Positions 8,340 to 16,547 of a stretch of DNA of 64,000 nucleotides are shown here, piece after piece. The translations under genes were made by a program, and so were the position numbers. Every line of letters starts with the position of its first letter. The stretch's first letter is position 1. Source of the stretch: Pantoea agglomerans NBRC 102470 (GTDB lineage Bacteria > Pseudomonadota > Gammaproteobacteria > Enterobacterales > Enterobacteriaceae); contig NZ_BCZA01000006.1 in assembly GCF_001598475.1 (NCBI RefSeq), forward strand, positions 124,001-188,000. The letters run 5' to 3'. The notes beneath the pieces were generated by a model that saw nothing but the letters and a program-made list of their open reading frames with translations, ran no database searches and was not told where the DNA came from.

Positions 8340-9065
8340 ATGACTCAGAAAGTGATTTTAATTACCGGCGCCTCAAGCGGCATCGGTGCAGGCATTGCAC
8401 GTGAACTGGCGAAAACAGATGCCATTCTGCTGCTGGGTGCGCGGCGGGAAAGCCGCCTGGCCGCGCTGGCTGAAGAGCTGCAGTTCAATGGTGCAGAGGT
8501 GGCGATCAAAGCGCTTGATGTAACGCGCCGCGAAGAGATGACGCAGTTTGTTGAGTATGCGCTGGCGAGATGGGGCCGGGTGGATGTAATGATCAATAAC
8601 GCCGGTATTATGCCCTTGTCTCCGATGGCATCGCTGCGGGTAGAAGAGTGGGATCAGATGATCGATGTAAACATCAAAGGGGTGCTGTATGGCATTGCGT
8701 CAGTGTTGCCGACCATGCTGGCCCACCAGCGCGGTCACATCATCAACATCGCGTCGATAGGGGCGCTGGCCGTGTCGCCCACCGCAGCTGTCTACTGCGC
8801 CACTAAGTTTGCGGTGCGGGCGATTTCCGACGGATTACGGCAGGAGAACAGTCAGCTACGGGTGACCTGTGTCCATCCCGGTGTGGTGGAGAGCGAGCTG
8901 GCATCAACCATTACCGATCCGGCAGCCGCCGAGGCGATGCAGCACTATCGCGCTATCGCGTTGCAGCCGGACGCCATTGGTCGCGCCGTGCGCTATGCCA
9001 TTGAACAGCCTGAAGAGGTGGATGTGAACGAAATCGTGGTGCGGCCAACCCGAACGCAGCAGTAA
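8340..9065 (+). CDS. Short-chain dehydrogenase/reductase (classical SDR)
   Basis: A 241-residue NAD(P)-dependent oxidoreductase. The dinucleotide motif TGASSGIG starts at residue 9, then the NNAG motif, the catalytic Ser in INIASIGA and the YxxxK pair (YCATK). The basic residues after beta-2 (GARRESRL) suggest NADP(H). The C-terminus VVRPTRTQQ places it with the YdfG-like group. ATG 8340 has TGGAG upstream. Probably controlled by the divergent LysR gene. Substrate unknown. Confidence 0.83.
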   Translation: MTQKVILITGASSGIGAGIARELAKTDAILLLGARRESRLAALAEELQFNGAEVAIKALDVTRREEMTQFVEYALARWGRVDVMINNAGIMPLSPMASLRVEEWDQMIDVNIKGVLYGIASVLPTMLAHQRGHIINIASIGALAVSPTAAVYCATKFAVRAISDGLRQENSQLRVTCVHPGVVESELASTITDPAAAEAMQHYRAIALQPDAIGRAVRYAIEQPEEVDVNEIVVRPTRTQQ

Positions 9066-9069
9066 GCAA

Positions 9070-9100
9070 CCCGCCCGATGCGCTGTGTGCATCGGGCGGG
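9070..9100. terminator. Bidirectional terminator between SDR and YoaK-like genes
   Basis: Perfect 12-bp stem CCCGCCCGATGC / GCATCGGGCGGG with a 7-nt loop, followed by CGGTTTTA, lying between convergent genes. Confidence 0.8.
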
Positions 9101-9111
9101 CGGTTTTACTG

Positions 9112-9852
9112 TCAGTAGAGGCTTCTGCGGGTACGCTGCACGGTGATGGCGATGGCCGTCAGTGCCACCAGCATCAGAAATATCCCCAGTCCAACCATGG
9201 CGTTAAAGCCATAGACTTTAAACAGCAGCAGACCGGCAATACAGCCGCTCAGGAATGAAAACACGGTAGTCAGATGGGTGTGCAGAACCTTCTGGAAAAA
9301 GCGACGATCGTCGGTTTCAAGATGCACGGCGTGAGAAGTATGGGCAAAGATCCACGACCCCAGCGCAATACCCGCATCGGTCAGCGTGCCAGTAATGTGG
9401 GTCGATCTGACGCGGCCATTGGAGAGCTGCGTCGAGGTCGCATTATGAATCCCCATTAAAAAGCCCAGCATTAACAGCACTTCCCCGTTAAAGCTTGGCC
9501 GGTAGAACACGATTTCAAAGATTGATGCCGCCGTCAGTGCCGCCCCTTCCGCCAGAATGATCAGACAGAATATGGTGCGTAACTTATGTCTGATCCCCAC
9601 TACCACCGCCAGCCGGGCAACGGTACAACCCAGCACAAAGGCAATAATCAGTGCCATCAAAAACAGCATGGTATGGAGGTCGCTGGTGGTCACTTCCTGG
9701 GAGATTTGCGAGGTGTTACCGGTCATATGCGATGGAAAAAATCCAAACGCGCCCAGCGCCATGGCATTAAGGATGCCGGCGGTGGTGGCAAGCACCAGCG
9801 CCAGCAGTCGATCTTCGGTATGCGAACGAACTTTCTTCTTTTTTATCAGCAC
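9112..9852 (-). CDS. DUF1275/YoaK-family membrane protein
   Basis: Hydrophobic protein with about six membrane spans (LLALVLATTAGILNAMALGAFG; MLFLMALIIAFVLGCTVARL; ending FLMLVALTAIAITV). Conserved YoaK features are visible: FFPSHMTGNTSQ early and HNATSTQLSNGRVRSTHITGTLTD in the middle. The function of the family is unknown; a small-molecule transport role is often suggested. The frame extends to a TTG at 9879, but GTG 9852 has a GGGG-rich ribosome site five bases upstream, so I prefer it. The basic start (LIKKKKVRS) fits a cytoplasmic N-terminus. Confidence 0.75.
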   Translation of the reverse strand: MLIKKKKVRSHTEDRLLALVLATTAGILNAMALGAFGFFPSHMTGNTSQISQEVTTSDLHTMLFLMALIIAFVLGCTVARLAVVVGIRHKLRTIFCLIILAEGAALTAASIFEIVFYRPSFNGEVLLMLGFLMGIHNATSTQLSNGRVRSTHITGTLTDAGIALGSWIFAHTSHAVHLETDDRRFFQKVLHTHLTTVFSFLSGCIAGLLLFKVYGFNAMVGLGIFLMLVALTAIAITVQRTRRSLY

Positions 9853-10063
9853 AGGCTTCCCCACCTCAGGTGAATGCAAAACGTTCTTATAAGGCTTCTA
9901 GCATACAACCTGATGGAAATTATTCCTGTCAGAACCAGATAACTCTGATGAAATAAGCCATTAATTTTGCTGATTTTTATAAAGCTGATTCAGTTTACTT
10001 TTAAAAGTGTCAACGACGCGATGATTCACCAGCAGCTGATCACCAGAGAGGCAGACTGTAAAC

Positions 10064-10393
10064 TCAGTCAACGATGAAGAGTTGCGCGCCTGTGGACGTA
10101 AAGGAGCGATGTGGTTCAGCATTGTCCGCCACCTGATAGCTGACGCCCGGTGTCAGCACGAAACGGCGACCATCTGCCAGTTCAGTGTGCAACTCACCCG
10201 CCATACACAGCAAAATATGGCCCTTTGTGCACCAGTGATCGGCGACATAGCCTGGTGAATAGTCGACCATCCGCACCCGGATATCGTTAAACTTCACGGT
10301 TCGCCAGGTCGCCTGCCCCTGGTCGCCGGGATGAATCGTCTCTTCAATCTGATCCCACTGGGTCAGGCCAAACGGCAGATTTTCAATTTTCAT
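10064..10393 (-). CDS. DHCW-motif cupin-fold protein
   Basis: A 109-residue small cupin. The region around residue 52 reads ADHWCTKGHILLCMAGELHTEL, with the His/Cys motif that names the family swapped here to DHWC. The second barrel motif is the segment ending in EPHRSF. Function is unknown in the family. ATG 10393 follows TTGAGGGAA. It is the last gene of a minus-strand run (transporter, racemase, cupin) with 33 bp to the racemase stop, so co-transcription is likely. Confidence 0.7.
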   Translation of the reverse strand: MKIENLPFGLTQWDQIEETIHPGDQGQATWRTVKFNDIRVRMVDYSPGYVADHWCTKGHILLCMAGELHTELADGRRFVLTPGVSYQVADNAEPHRSFTSTGAQLFIVD

Positions 10394-10426
10394 GCGATTC
10401 CCTCAAGGCTAAGTGCAGGATAAACG

Positions 10427-11119
10427 TCAGGCCAGCGCCTGGGTAACAGCCTCTTCCGCGTGGATAAGCGTGGTATCAAACAGTGGCACGCTGGCATCCG
10501 TGGCATCCACCAGCAGTGTGATTTCGGTGCAGCCGAGAATAATGGCCTCCGCCCCCTGCGCGACCAGCTGCTGCATGATCTCCCCATAACGGCGACGCGA
10601 CGCGGGATTGATCTCACCCAGACAGAGCTCGTGGTAAATCACCTCATGCACAAAAATCCGATCCTCTCTATCCGGCGTGATCACCTCAAGACCAAACTGC
10701 TGCTGAAGTCGCCCGCGATAGAAATCCTGTTCCATGGTGAATCGCGTCGCCAGTAATCCGACCTTACGCACCCCGGCCTGCTGAATGCGCCGTCCGGTGG
10801 CGTCGGCGATATGCAGCAGCGGGATGCCCGTTGCGGCGCTGATTTGTGCTGCCACTTTATGCATGGTGTTGGTACAGAGTACGATGAACTGCGCGCCAGC
10901 CCGTTCCAGATTGCGTGCCGCTTCAGCCAGTATCTCTCCCGCCTGCTGCCACTCGCCCGCGGCCTGTAGCTGCTCAATACGCTGAAAATCGACGCTATAG
11001 AGCACCAGCTCCGCCGAGTGCAGGCCGCCCAGCCGCTGTTTAACCTGCTGATTGAGAATACGGTAATAGAGCGCGGTAGACTCCCACGACATACCGCCTA
11101 ACAGACCAATGACTTTCAC
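10427..11119 (-). CDS. Aspartate/glutamate racemase family protein
   Basis: A 230-residue cofactor-independent racemase of the Asp/Glu/hydantoin family, which uses two cysteines as acid and base. The first lies in VLCTNTMHK and the second in ILGCTEITLL. The start GLLGGMSWEST is typical of the YgeA/aspartate racemase branch. I choose GTG 11119 over the longer frame to 11224: CGGAG sits 7 nt before it, it begins exactly at the conserved VKVIGLLGGMS, and the added 35 residues look non-native. It sits between the CynX-like transporter and the DHCW cupin. Confidence 0.82.
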   Translation of the reverse strand: MKVIGLLGGMSWESTALYYRILNQQVKQRLGGLHSAELVLYSVDFQRIEQLQAAGEWQQAGEILAEAARNLERAGAQFIVLCTNTMHKVAAQISAATGIPLLHIADATGRRIQQAGVRKVGLLATRFTMEQDFYRGRLQQQFGLEVITPDREDRIFVHEVIYHELCLGEINPASRRRYGEIMQQLVAQGAEAIILGCTEITLLVDATDASVPLFDTTLIHAEEAVTQALA

Positions 11120-11186
11120 AATGCACTCCGGGTTCAGGGGTTTTATTTCAGCATGCCAGATCGACATTGATCGGCAACGGCTTTGT

Positions 11187-12347
11187 TCAGTTGATACTGT
11201 TCTGAGGTCTGAAGCGTCGGGCAATCACCATCAACAGCACCACGCCAGCGCTCATGATCAGCCAGGCCTGGGTCATTGACGTGCCGCTATCACGCACCCA
11301 GCCTGCCAGCAGCGGCATCAGAGCCGCAATCAGATATCCGCCTCCCTGCACGCGTGACAGCAGAATGCCCGCCTCTCTGGCACTGCGCGCATGATCCAGC
11401 GTGACGATCAGCGACAGCGGAAAGAGCGCACCGATGCCCGTACCCAGTAACAGTGAAGAGAGTATCGGCATCGTGCCCGGGTAAAAGACCAGACTCAGCA
11501 GCCCCAGCAGCAACAGGGCCAGCACACCGAGCAGCAGCGGACGGCGATCGGGAAAGCGATGTAACGTCGCCGAGACAATGAATCCTGCCACCACTTCGGT
11601 TAACGTCAGCGCGGCGAGCAGATAGCCACTGTGGCGAGCACTCCAGCCCAGTTGAATATAGAATGGCGGCAGCCAGGCCAGCACCAGCGTATAAGCACCC
11701 GTGCCAATGCCGAAAAAGAGCATCAGCAACAGGGTACGCCGCACAGGCAGCGTCGCTGCATCAGAGGCCACGCTCACCTGCGGCGATCGCCTGACTAAAG
11801 TCAGCCAGATCAGCAGTGTGACCAGCGTTAACCCGCCGGAAAGCGCCAGCGCGGGTTGCAGGCCCAGCCATGAAAACAGCGGGTCAGCACCGGCAGCAGT
11901 CAGTGCTGCGCCCGCCATAATGCCCGTGCTGAACAGCGCCATCAGCGTCGCCGCGGCCCCAGCAAAGCGTTGCCGGATCAGAGCGGGCATCAGCGCCTGT
12001 ATCACGCCAATTCCTGCGCCCCCCGCCAGCGCGGTGAGCAGCAGCTGAGAGGGAGTAAGCGTAACGCCGCGCCACAGGCAGGCGAACGTCAGACAGAGCA
12101 AACCGGCGGCGATTCCCTTTACCGGCCCGATGCGGGCGATCAGCCATGGGCCAGAGAGTGCGGCCAGACCCATCATCGCCACTGGCAGCGTGGTCAGCAG
12201 ACTGAACGTCGTCGACGACAATCCGGCCTGCAGTTGCAACACCGGGAACAGCGGGCCGATAATCGCCAGCATAGGCCGCAGATTCAGCCCGATAAGAAAA
12301 GCGATCACGGCAAACAGAATGGGGAACAACACCTTATTTTTCATCAT
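11187..12347 (-). CDS. CynX/NimT-family MFS transporter
   Basis: A 386-residue, 12-span major facilitator of the cyanate/2-nitroimidazole (CynX, YeaN/NimT) branch, recognisable by FLIGLNLRPMLAIIGPLFPVLQ at the first span and GIGIGVIQALMPALI in the middle. In E. coli, YeaN/NimT exports 2-nitroimidazole and is controlled by the divergent YeaM/NimR. ATG 12347 is preferred over the frame start at 12395 because the upstream extension crosses the operator palindrome. It is divergent from a MarR gene and upstream of the racemase and cupin. Confidence 0.8.
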   Translation of the reverse strand: MMKNKVLFPILFAVIAFLIGLNLRPMLAIIGPLFPVLQLQAGLSSTTFSLLTTLPVAMMGLAALSGPWLIARIGPVKGIAAGLLCLTFACLWRGVTLTPSQLLLTALAGGAGIGVIQALMPALIRQRFAGAAATLMALFSTGIMAGAALTAAGADPLFSWLGLQPALALSGGLTLVTLLIWLTLVRRSPQVSVASDAATLPVRRTLLLMLFFGIGTGAYTLVLAWLPPFYIQLGWSARHSGYLLAALTLTEVVAGFIVSATLHRFPDRRPLLLGVLALLLLGLLSLVFYPGTMPILSSLLLGTGIGALFPLSLIVTLDHARSAREAGILLSRVQGGGYLIAALMPLLAGWVRDSGTSMTQAWLIMSAGVVLLMVIARRFRPQNSIN

Positions 12348-12393
12348 CGACGCCTTAACAGAGGATTGACGATGACAGCACCGGGCTGCCACC

Positions 12394-12417
12394 ATTTATC
12401 TTAACGTTAAGATAAAT
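12394..12417. promoter_or_regulatory. Perfect 24-bp palindrome, likely MarR operator
   Basis: A 24-bp perfect inverted repeat, centred on TTATCTTAACGTTAAGATAA, lies in the 134-bp gap between the CynX-like transporter (minus) and the MarR gene (plus). Its length and symmetry fit a MarR-dimer site. It sits 46 bp upstream of the transporter start and 64 bp upstream of marR, so it could repress both. Confidence 0.7.
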
Positions 12418-12481
12418 TCTCCCCGGTGTTAAGAGGCTGCGCACAACCCGACAACATAACCACAATATTTAAAGGTAATTT

Positions 12482-12988
12482 ATGCATGACCATATTGATT
12501 TCGTTGTCAGTCAGTGGGACGACGCGATGCCCGATCTCGACGCCTCTTCAATGCGGATCTTCGGCAGGGTGCTGCGTCTGATAAAACATCTGGCGAAAGC
12601 GCGCAGTCAGGCACTGGAGCCTTTTGGTTTTCAGGAGGGAGAATTTGATGTGCTGGCGACATTGCGACGGGCGGGATCGCCTTTTCGCCTGTCGCCCACC
12701 CAGCTCTACCAGGCGCTGCTGGTGACTTCCGGTGCGATGACAAATCGTCTGAACCGGCTGGAGCAGCAGCATCTGATTGAGCGTATTGCCGCGCCAGAGG
12801 ATAAGCGCAGCATGCTGGTCGGGCTGACGCCGCACGGGCAGCAGCAGATTGAGCATGCACTCCGCGTCCATACCGCTACGCAGGAGGCGTTGCTGGCACC
12901 GCTTGGCGCTTCAGAGCGTGCCGAACTGGAAAGGTTGCTGAAAACGCTGCTGCTGGCGTGTCCAGGCGAAGCGACAGCCGCAGAATAG
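12482..12988 (+). CDS. MarR-family transcriptional regulator
   Basis: A 168-residue winged-helix dimer regulator. After a 25-residue lead comes RIFGRVLRLIKHLAKARSQALEPFGFQEGEFDVLATL, the recognition helix (LYQALLVTSGAMTNRLNRLE) and the wing (APEDKRSMLVGLTPHG). It is divergent from the CynX-like transporter and separated from it by a perfect palindrome, so it is probably an autoregulator that derepresses the transporter/racemase/cupin operon on ligand binding. Ligand unknown. Confidence 0.85.
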   Translation: MHDHIDFVVSQWDDAMPDLDASSMRIFGRVLRLIKHLAKARSQALEPFGFQEGEFDVLATLRRAGSPFRLSPTQLYQALLVTSGAMTNRLNRLEQQHLIERIAAPEDKRSMLVGLTPHGQQQIEHALRVHTATQEALLAPLGASERAELERLLKTLLLACPGEATAAE

Positions 12989-12993
12989 CGCCG

Positions 12994-13596
12994 TCAGCGC
13001 TGCAGTTCGGCCACCGTCATGGTGAAGATAACCGGCAGGTGATCGGCGCTGGCATAGGCATGCGGCATATCGGTTCGTGCTACGGCTGCACAGCCCTGCT
13101 GCACCACCAGGGTCTGCTCACCCACCGTTAAGGCGAGCGTGCCCTGCTCGACGTGCAACAGTTCGAGCGTGCCTGAAGAGTGACCGGTTGAACGGAAAGC
13201 TTCGCCCGCAAACATCTGCCAGCGCCATAGCTCGATCATATCCGGCCCACGGGTTCCCGCCAGCAGCTGCGCATAACCGCCCTGCTCGCCCTGCCACAGC
13301 CGGGGCATTTCGCTGTTCTCAATCAGCCAGGCGTCAGGCGCATGCGCAACGTTGACGATATCTGCCACCGAGACGCCCAGTGCGGCAGCCACTTTACAGA
13401 GAATGGCAATGCTGGGATTGGCGACACCCTTCTCGATCTCCACCAGCATGCCTTTACTGACGCCAGCCCGGCGTGATAACTCATCCAGCGAGAGTTTCTG
13501 ACTTTTACGCCAGCTTTTGATGCTGTCCGAAACAGCCTGATTGACACTGGCGACATCGGCACCCGCATCGGTCATTATATTGACTTTTTTGGTCAT
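12994..13596 (-). CDS. XRE-family regulator with C-terminal cupin
   Basis: A 200-residue regulator: XRE helix-turn-helix at about 25-80 (KLSLDELSRRAGVSKGMLVEIEKGVANPSIAIL) and a cupin sensor domain at about 115-195 (GTLELLHVEQGTLALTVGEQTLVV). It lies back to back with the B3/B4-domain gene with only 43 bp between starts. In this family the divergent neighbour is usually the target. The ATG 13596 lacks an obvious ribosome site; the in-frame ATG at residue 8 is an alternative. Confidence 0.82.
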   Translation of the reverse strand: MTKKVNIMTDAGADVASVNQAVSDSIKSWRKSQKLSLDELSRRAGVSKGMLVEIEKGVANPSIAILCKVAAALGVSVADIVNVAHAPDAWLIENSEMPRLWQGEQGGYAQLLAGTRGPDMIELWRWQMFAGEAFRSTGHSSGTLELLHVEQGTLALTVGEQTLVVQQGCAAVARTDMPHAYASADHLPVIFTMTVAELQR

Positions 13597-13639
13597 CGGT
13601 CATTACTATGAAATAAATTAGTCACTGAGAGAGTATCCG

Positions 13640-14335
13640 ATGTTATCTGTTCATCCGTCAATCGATCCCACTGTTTTCGCGCTCGCTCCCGGCTTTCGTG
13701 CCATGAGTATTGTGGTGGAAGCCACACCGATTACCCGACCAGAAGTTGCCAGCGATGCACTGAAGAGCGCATGCCAGCAGGTGTTAAATGATGATGCGAC
13801 GTGGGCAGACGCGCATCTCGCCGCCTGGGCTGAGGTGTTTAAAGCCTTTGGTGCCAAAGCGAAACGTACACCCTGTTCGGCAGAAGCATTGCGTAAGCGT
13901 GTGCTGCGGGATGGCGCATTGCCTGCCATCGATCCGGTTGTCGATCTCTATAACGCCATCAGCATTCGTTATGCGCTGCCGGTCGGAGGTGAAAATATCG
14001 AGGCCTATGCTGGCGAGCCACGCCTGGTGATAGCTGACGGCAGTGAACGTTTCGATACCGTTAAAGAGGGCGAGGTGGTTTATGAGTCGCCAGAACCAGG
14101 CGAAGTGATCTGGCGCGACGATCAGGGCGTAACCTGTCGCCGCTGGAACTGGCGTCAGGGTGTAAGAACCCGACTGGATGCCAGCGCGCAGCAGATGTGG
14201 TTCATTCTGGAAAGTCTGCCCGCTATGCCGCTTTCCGCGCTGCAACAGGCCAGCGACGATCTGGTTTCGGGATTACAGCAGATGATGCCGGGTGCGCAAA
14301 TCAGTACAACGCTGATTGAAGCGCCAGCAAACTGA
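13640..14335 (+). CDS. B3/B4 (PheT-like) domain protein
   Basis: A 231-residue stand-alone B3/B4 domain, the fold found in the phenylalanyl-tRNA synthetase beta subunit. Characteristic pieces are RKRVLRDGALPAIDPVVDLYNAISIRYALPVGGEN and the later PGEVIWRDDQGVTCRRWNWRQG. Free-standing copies are proposed to act in trans on misacylated tRNA or D-amino acids; that is family conjecture. ATG 13640 follows GAGAGAG. It is divergent from an XRE-cupin regulator, probably its own. Confidence 0.75.
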   Translation: MLSVHPSIDPTVFALAPGFRAMSIVVEATPITRPEVASDALKSACQQVLNDDATWADAHLAAWAEVFKAFGAKAKRTPCSAEALRKRVLRDGALPAIDPVVDLYNAISIRYALPVGGENIEAYAGEPRLVIADGSERFDTVKEGEVVYESPEPGEVIWRDDQGVTCRRWNWRQGVRTRLDASAQQMWFILESLPAMPLSALQQASDDLVSGLQQMMPGAQISTTLIEAPAN

Positions 14336-14450
14336 ACATTGCCTCAACAGCGGCTGAACAAGGTAAACGGTTAGCGTAAACTGTGGCAGGATACGCGCCC
14401 TGCGTCTGGCCATACCCGGCTGACTTAACTGCACTCAACCGGTGACTAAA

Positions 14451-14771
14451 ATGGCTAAAGCAAAATATATCCTGCCCCTGCTGCTGATCCTCGCCCTGGC
14501 CGCCTGGTGGTTTATCCCACACGACAGTGAGGAAGATAAGGCGTATTACGTCGCGGTGTTGTGCGCGATTGATCATGATAGTAAGCAGCCCCTCGACCGG
14601 CAGATGCAGAACGTCATTGAAGGCGGCAACTCTGATTATGCGCTGCAAAAAATCACTTATAAATCGGGGCTGGGCCGCAGCGTGATTGCTCGCTGGCAGC
14701 AACTGACACCTGATGAACAGCAGCGCGCCGTGCAGGATAATCTTCTCTGCCAGCAACTGCTGAAGCGCTGA
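14451..14771 (+). CDS. Small single-span hypothetical protein
   Basis: A 106-residue protein from ATG 14451 (GTG 14442 is an alternative). Residues about 5-22 form one membrane span or uncleaved signal (YILPLLLILALAAWWFIP); the rest is soluble and polar, with a cysteine near residue 38 (AVLCAIDHD) and one near the end (LLCQQLLKR). No family recognised. The C-terminal part probably faces the periplasm. Confidence 0.6.
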   Translation: MAKAKYILPLLLILALAAWWFIPHDSEEDKAYYVAVLCAIDHDSKQPLDRQMQNVIEGGNSDYALQKITYKSGLGRSVIARWQQLTPDEQQRAVQDNLLCQQLLKR

Positions 14772-15040
14772 TTTCTGACGGGCGTGTTCATATCATTAAT
14801 CATATGATTTCGCGCTGGTCATCATTATGGCCGCGCCCGTCCTGGCTTATCCCTACGCATCTGAAATTACCGTGTTTTTTGTCTACGACTAACAGGTAAG
14901 CGGGCTTATGAATCCCTGATAACCTGATGCCGGAAGAATATGGGCTGATGGCTGAGAATCCGGAAATCTCAAAAATTGAGTGAAACTAAAACGGGGATGC
15001 TGACAGTGGCACTTACGTCCATAAGCTTTCATTATGCAAA

Positions 15041-15058
15041 AGCCCGCATTAGCGGGCC
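15041..15058 (-). terminator. Terminator of the toxin-antitoxin operon
   Basis: GCCCGC-ATTA-GCGGGC inverted repeat. Read on the minus strand it is followed by TTTTGC and lies just after the toxin stop codon at 15066. Confidence 0.7.
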
Positions 15059-15065
15059 CTGAGCG

Positions 15066-15404
15066 TCATTTCAGTATGTTGTATCTGTAGAGCAAATTTC
15101 CGAAATCCTGTTTCATGCTAACGAAAAGAAGAATCTGGATAGTATTGTCCACGAAATCGTACAGAACACGATACTCTCCTTCAACATCAAGACGTTCGCG
15201 TAACAAAAGCCCGCGCTCTGAAAGATAAGCATTGTAGCGATACCTTTCAGGATCCTGACTGATATTGTCGACTGAATCCATGAGTAGATTATCGACAAAT
15301 GCAGCCGCTTGCTGCGCCCCAACTGTTCCGCTCTTATAGGACTCAATGTCCTTGAGACACTGTTCAGCCAGAGGCGCGATTACCAGCTGATATTGTTCTG
15401 ACAC
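15066..15404 (-). CDS. ParE/RelE-superfamily toxin
   Basis: A 112-residue protein with the ParE/RelE fold signature: LVIAPLAEQCLKDIESYKS at the start, then PERYRYNAYLSERGLLLRERL and EYRVLYDFVDNTIQILLF. It starts with GTG 15404, 14 bp after the upstream antitoxin stop, with GAGAGG seven bases upstream. Antitoxin first, toxin second is the usual order for such stability modules. RelE members cleave mRNA at the ribosome and ParE members poison gyrase; which applies here cannot be told. Confidence 0.75.
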   Translation of the reverse strand: MSEQYQLVIAPLAEQCLKDIESYKSGTVGAQQAAAFVDNLLMDSVDNISQDPERYRYNAYLSERGLLLRERLDVEGEYRVLYDFVDNTIQILLFVSMKQDFGNLLYRYNILK

Positions 15405-15418
15405 TCAAAGCCTCTCTA

Positions 15419-15694
15419 TTATTTTCTTGCGGCACGTAACCTTCCCAGAACGTCTTCAGGGGTCATGCCTTTGCCATCAGCGACTTCCTTTTTAGCTTGC
15501 AAGGCCAGCTTGAAAAGGGCGTTTATGTTTCTTTCCTGCTCGATCTCTCTAATCTCAGCCTGACGCTCAGCAGCAGTCTGGATGAAGAGTTCAGAGACGC
15601 CATTTTTTGTTACGTATACTCCTCCTTCGAAGGCGGCAGCATTTCCGAGACTGTCTCTGGCAAGCTTCTGGGACATGGTTTGATTTGAGTTCAT
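15419..15694 (-). CDS. Antitoxin partner of the ParE/RelE toxin
   Basis: A 91-residue protein from ATG 15694 (the longer frame to 15751 has no support). The middle (AFEGGVYVTKNGVSELFIQTAAERQAE) resembles the DNA-binding, Phd/RelB-like part of such antitoxins, and the charged C-terminal helix (INALFKLALQAKKEVADGKG) would wrap the toxin. The segment ending TPEDVLGRLRAARK is common to many type II antitoxins. Likely autorepressor of the pair. Confidence 0.7.
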   Translation of the reverse strand: MNSNQTMSQKLARDSLGNAAAFEGGVYVTKNGVSELFIQTAAERQAEIREIEQERNINALFKLALQAKKEVADGKGMTPEDVLGRLRAARK

Positions 15695-16144
15695 ACATGA
15701 TTTCCGATTAGATAGGACGGGTAAAATCAAAGGGATTGCCGGTAGAGCCATCCAGATTTCATCGTTGATTAAAAAATTTCACAGACCGTAAGATTTGAAC
15801 TGCCCCTCTCTTTTCCGAGGGTCATAGGATGAATATAACCTACGAGTGAAATCGTGTACATATTTATCCACCCTATCCACGTTACTGAATCTGGATGGCA
15901 AGGCATCGTCCTGATAGGTTTAAAATCAGAAGGTAGTCATGCTATTCAATGTATTGTATATAGCACGCAACACAGGACCGGCGTTGATGTCTGAAATCGA
16001 CTGAAATCGTCAAAAGATCGCCTTAACCACCAGCAATCACCTCTTCTGCCTATTGCCGATTTGTTAACACAACCCGCTATCGACTCTCAGCCTGCTTTAA
16101 TGCCAGTAGCCTGTATGGTATGAAATCACTTAAAAGAGGAAAAT
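15695..16144. other. Non-coding stretch with a tandem decamer
   Basis: About 450 bp without a convincing gene between the toxin-antitoxin pair and ridA. The only pattern seen is a tandem repeat CTGAAATCGA-CTGAAATCGT at 15991-16010. Promoters for both flanking units must lie here. Confidence 0.4.
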
Positions 16145-16522
16145 ATGACGATGCCAGAACGCAAAAATTACCCGCAACTGGGCGAAGTAAAAGCGCCTTA
16201 TGTCCACGCAGTGAAGCATGGCGCGACGCTGTATGTCTCAGGACTGACCGCTTTCGGTACGGCGGCTCAGCAGGGAGATATGGCTGAACAGGCAGAAGCC
16301 ATTTTTAATCAACTCAGGGCGGTTGCCGCGGCTGAGCATACGTCGCTCGCAGCGCTGCTGAAGGTCACGATATTCATCACCTCTTTCACAGAGATCACCG
16401 CGCTGCGGGAAGTGCTTTATCGCAACTACGGCGAGCATCTGCCCGCCAGCTCGCTGGTACAGGTCAGCGGACTTTTCTCCGCTGACCTGCGCATAGAGAT
16501 AGAAGCCATTTTTGCCCTGTGA
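16145..16522 (+). CDS. RidA/YjgF-family enamine/imine deaminase
   Basis: A 125-residue Rid-family protein. RidA members hydrolyse reactive 2-aminoacrylate and other enamines/imines. Family features seen: PYVHAVKHGATLYVSGLTAFG, QAEAIFNQLRAV, the internal LLKVTIFITSFTE and the C-terminal RIEIEAIFAL. The conserved Arg of the active RidA type (usual CR/IE motif) appears as LRIEIEA. ATG 16145 follows AAAGAGGAAA. It is convergent with a CMD/tautomerase operon, so it may serve the same detoxification route. Confidence 0.8.
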   Translation: MTMPERKNYPQLGEVKAPYVHAVKHGATLYVSGLTAFGTAAQQGDMAEQAEAIFNQLRAVAAAEHTSLAALLKVTIFITSFTEITALREVLYRNYGEHLPASSLVQVSGLFSADLRIEIEAIFAL

Positions 16523-16547
16523 GTAGAAAGCAGCAACATTCCCGATG

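Noticed and set aside
14786-14905. Short frames with signal-peptide-like ends after the small hypothetical gene
   Set aside because: Two frames are open over the same stretch and neither has a ribosome site or a full-length product.
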